From Lachnospiraceae bacterium (GTDB lineage: Bacteria > Bacillota > Clostridia > Lachnospirales > Lachnospiraceae), in the NCBI GenBank assembly GCA_017550535.1, contig JAFZOS010000101.1, positions 1 to 64,000 on the forward strand: a stretch of DNA of 64,000 nucleotides, in the 5' to 3' direction. Below the pieces are notes generated by a model. It was not told the DNA's origin. It searched no databases and saw nothing but the letters and a program-made list of their open reading frames with translations. Both the position numbers and the translations under genes were made by a program. Of the stretch, positions 62,021 through 64,000 are shown one piece after another (within the stretch, counting starts at the first letter, position 1; each line of letters begins with the position of its first letter).

Positions 62021-62021
62021 T
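61993..62021 (+). promoter_or_regulatory. Plus-strand promoter of the glycosyltransferase/GHMP kinase genes
   Basis: TTGATT (61993-61998), 17-base spacer, TATACT (62016-62021). Predicted start near 62028; leader about 40 bases to ATG 62069. Confidence 0.6.
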
Positions 62022-62068
62022 TGAACGTGGAATGCGTATTATCCGTCAGTTGGAGGAAGCTTTACCTT

Positions 62069-63205
62069 ATGAAGATAGTGATGATCGGTCCCGTTTACCC
62101 GTATACATCGGGATTGTCATATTATGTGTCCCTTTTATACAGGCAGCTTTGCAAAGATCATGAAGTCACACTGCTAAGCTACAGTTTTCAGTATCCCCAG
62201 TTCCTGTATAAAAGGCCTCAAAAGGATTTTGAAGATGACTCCTTAAAGATCGACGAAGCACAATATGTGCTGAACACCGCGAATCCGATAAGCTGCATTA
62301 AGACAGCGGGGATGATAAATAACATAAGCCCCGATCTTGTCATATTTCAGTGGCTTCATCCGTACTTTGCGCCCTGCTACAGCATGATAGCAAAAAGGAT
62401 CAAAAAGGCGCGGATCCTTTTTATGTGCCACAATGTTTTTCCGCATGAGCGTTTCCCCTTTGACAGGTTCCTTACGAAGATGACCCTTTCAAAGGGTGAT
62501 CATTTTACGGTCCACGCAAAAAGCGATGCCGACGATCTTTATTCGATACTCCCTGATGCGGATGTAACGGTGACGGTCCATCCCGCATATAATTTTTTTA
62601 AGCAGAAGGACTTAACAAAGGAAGAATCAAGAAAACTGCTCAGTATCGGCGATAATACAAGGGTTCTGCTTTTCTTCGGGCTCGTCAGGCCTTACAAGGG
62701 GCTTAAGCATCTGCTTGACGCACTTAAGATAATAAAGGAAAAGGATCCTAAAAACAGTCAGGATCTTCTGCTGCTCATTGCGGGTGATTTTTCCGGTTCC
62801 CGCCCGGAATACGACGAGATCATAGCACGGCACGGTATCGCGGATCTTATAAGCATTACCGACGGTCATATTCCGATAAGTGAGGTCGAGAAGTTTTTCG
62901 CTGCATGCGACCTTGTAGTCCTTCCTTACGAGGATGCAACACAGAGCGGCGTCATACAGGTAGCATACAGTTTTGACAAACCGGTCCTCGCAACAAGGGT
63001 CGGCGGACTCCCCGATGTAGTATTTGACGGCGAGACCGGATATCTTGTAGATCCGAAACGGCCGGACCTTATTGCGGATTCCATAAACGACTTTTTTGAG
63101 AATGATAAGGCAGCCGCTCTTGCCTCAGGCATTGAGCGCGAAAAATACAGGTACTCCTGGGATAAAATGGAAAAGATCATTACGGAGTTCAAAAAGGAAA
63201 AATGA
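62069..63205 (+). CDS. GT4-type glycosyltransferase
   Basis: 378 residues from ATG 62069, GGAGG upstream; the longer frame from 62021 begins in the -10 box. GT-B fold: N-terminal 'MIGPVYPYTSGLSYYVSLLY', C-terminal donor site 'FFGLVRPYKGLKHLLDALKI' and 'LPYEDATQSGVIQVAYSFDKPVLATRVGGLPD' segment with the E-x7-E-like pattern reduced to Asp/Ala/Gln. It adds a sugar to a lipid-linked or growing chain in the cytoplasm. Its stop overlaps the next start (ATGA). Confidence 0.88.
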   Translation: MKIVMIGPVYPYTSGLSYYVSLLYRQLCKDHEVTLLSYSFQYPQFLYKRPQKDFEDDSLKIDEAQYVLNTANPISCIKTAGMINNISPDLVIFQWLHPYFAPCYSMIAKRIKKARILFMCHNVFPHERFPFDRFLTKMTLSKGDHFTVHAKSDADDLYSILPDADVTVTVHPAYNFFKQKDLTKEESRKLLSIGDNTRVLLFFGLVRPYKGLKHLLDALKIIKEKDPKNSQDLLLLIAGDFSGSRPEYDEIIARHGIADLISITDGHIPISEVEKFFAACDLVVLPYEDATQSGVIQVAYSFDKPVLATRVGGLPDVVFDGETGYLVDPKRPDLIADSINDFFENDKAAALASGIEREKYRYSWDKMEKIITEFKKEK

Positions 63206-64000
63206 TAATCACGCAAACACCCTTCCGCATGTCATTCTTCGGCGGCGGCACGGACATGGAAAGCTATTTCAGGGAACACGGCGGTGCGGTACTGTCGACA
63301 TCGATCGACAAGTACTGCTATGTAAATGTACGCCATCTCCCCAGGTTTTTTGATTACTCGACGGAGCTTGCGTATTCAAGGATCGAGCGGGTGACAAATG
63401 TTGAGGACATAATGCATCCTGCTATCCGCAATGCCATGCAGATGATGGATATGCACGAGATAAGGCTTGATTATGAGGCGGATCTGCCGGCAAGGTCGGG
63501 TCTTGGAACATCAAGTTCCTTTGCAGTAGGTATGATCAACGCATTCTATGCCCTTAAAGGCAAGTATGCCGATAAAAAGAAGCTGGCCGACGATGCGATA
63601 AGGCTTGAAAGGGTGCTGTGCAACGAGGCGGGAGGCTGGCAGGATCAGATAGCCGCGGCATACGGCGGGCTTAATAAGATAGTTTTTAATGCAGACGGAT
63701 ATGAAGTGCTTCCGGTGATCATATCACCCGAGCGCAAGGCACAGCTTAACGATAACCTTATCATGTTCTTTACCGGGTTTACAAGGCTGTCATCAGATGT
63801 TCAGTCGGTAAATGCAGGTTCCGTAAAAGATAAGGACGAAAAGCTTGCACGCCTGTCAAAAATGCGTGATCTCGTTGACGAAGCGGAGCAGATACTCGTG
63901 AACAGATCATCAGATCTTTCCGAATTCGGAAGGCTTCTTGATCAGACTTGGCAGTTAAAACGCCGGACAGGCAGCCTGGTTTCTACCGATACGATAGACG
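63202..64000 (+). CDS. GHMP-family sugar kinase, HddA-like (3' end outside window)
   Basis: 266 residues are visible and the frame is still open at 64000. ATG 63202 overlaps the previous stop by 4 bases and has AAGGA in front. Translated motifs: 'TPFRMSFFGGGTDMESYF' near the N terminus, 'LPARSGLGTSSSFAVGMINA' (GHMP ATP loop) and 'GGWQDQIAAAYGGLN'. These match heptose 7-phosphate kinase-like proteins that start GDP-heptose synthesis, but related enzymes act on other sugars. Coupled to the glycosyltransferase, it likely feeds the surface glycan. Confidence 0.88.
   Translation, partial: MIITQTPFRMSFFGGGTDMESYFREHGGAVLSTSIDKYCYVNVRHLPRFFDYSTELAYSRIERVTNVEDIMHPAIRNAMQMMDMHEIRLDYEADLPARSGLGTSSSFAVGMINAFYALKGKYADKKKLADDAIRLERVLCNEAGGWQDQIAAAYGGLNKIVFNADGYEVLPVIISPERKAQLNDNLIMFFTGFTRLSSDVQSVNAGSVKDKDEKLARLSKMRDLVDEAEQILVNRSSDLSEFGRLLDQTWQLKRRTGSLVSTDTID

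Overview
The window looks like a chromosomal stretch of a low-to-mid GC Firmicute of class Clostridia, most likely a Lachnospiraceae member. The sequence shows the rpsF-ssb-rpsR gene order, strong AGGAGG-type ribosome binding sites, a Gram-positive cell envelope (LytR-CpsA-Psr protein, sortase-B fold protein, VanW protein, PlsY, PHP-type tyrosine phosphatase CpsB with a CpsD kinase), an XpaC/TelA pair, TrpB2 and pyruvate phosphate dikinase. The family assignment is an inference. No rRNA, tRNA, CRISPR array, phage or transposase gene was seen. About 50 genes lie here, most of them on the minus strand in tight operons.

Layout. 1-970 is the tail of a large repeat-built surface protein. 1139-3677 (minus) holds a small secreted protein, an LCP protein and a sortase-B homologue lacking both catalytic His and Cys; MgtC is divergent. 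4547-14468 (minus) is one envelope operon: HD-GYP protein, hybrid two-component sensor, DegT aminotransferase, polyprenyl-phosphate sugar transferase and Na+ symporter. 14567-22450 (minus) carries sbcC, sbcD, an AGCS symporter, an acyl-CoA ligase and rpsR-ssb-rpsF. 22590-26257 (minus) carries a sirtuin, a MaoC-type hydratase, an acyl carrier protein and an AAC(3)-DUF4910 fusion, divergent from an O-antigen-ligase-like protein. 28093-29310 is an anchored foldase.

29400-33996 (minus) holds plsY, a heavy-metal P-type ATPase with a separate HMA chaperone behind an ArsR-type operator, and a frameshifted trpB2. 34391-41597 (minus) has ppdK, manA-manC-xre and a UDP-sugar dehydrogenase. 41702-45180 (minus) is a sugar ABC importer without ATPase. 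45495-48129 has a HerA-like ATPase and a CAP protein. 48595-55246 (minus) is a compact operon: PglF-like dehydratase, aminotransferase, Lrp, AIR synthase-like, VanW and probably a 34-residue membrane peptide. 56069-61916 (minus) has nth and the cpsB-wzz-cpsD-xpaC-telA run. 62069-64000 (plus) starts a glycan unit with a glycosyltransferase and a GHMP sugar kinase.

The common theme is assembly of a surface polysaccharide: GDP-mannose and UDP-uronate supply, 4-keto/4-amino sugar formation (PglF-like dehydratase with DegT aminotransferase), lipid-linked initiation, chain-length control by a tyrosine-kinase module, ligation, and possibly acyl decoration.

The most notable non-standard signals are: the sortase pseudoenzyme; a palindromic dispersed repeat inserted in frame inside a gene; a pair of divergent promoters predicting leaderless mRNAs; a palindrome that forms two overlapping divergent promoters; two intergenic arrays with the same 63-bp period; a lysine/alanine-rich tail on PPDK; and a one-base deletion in trpB2.
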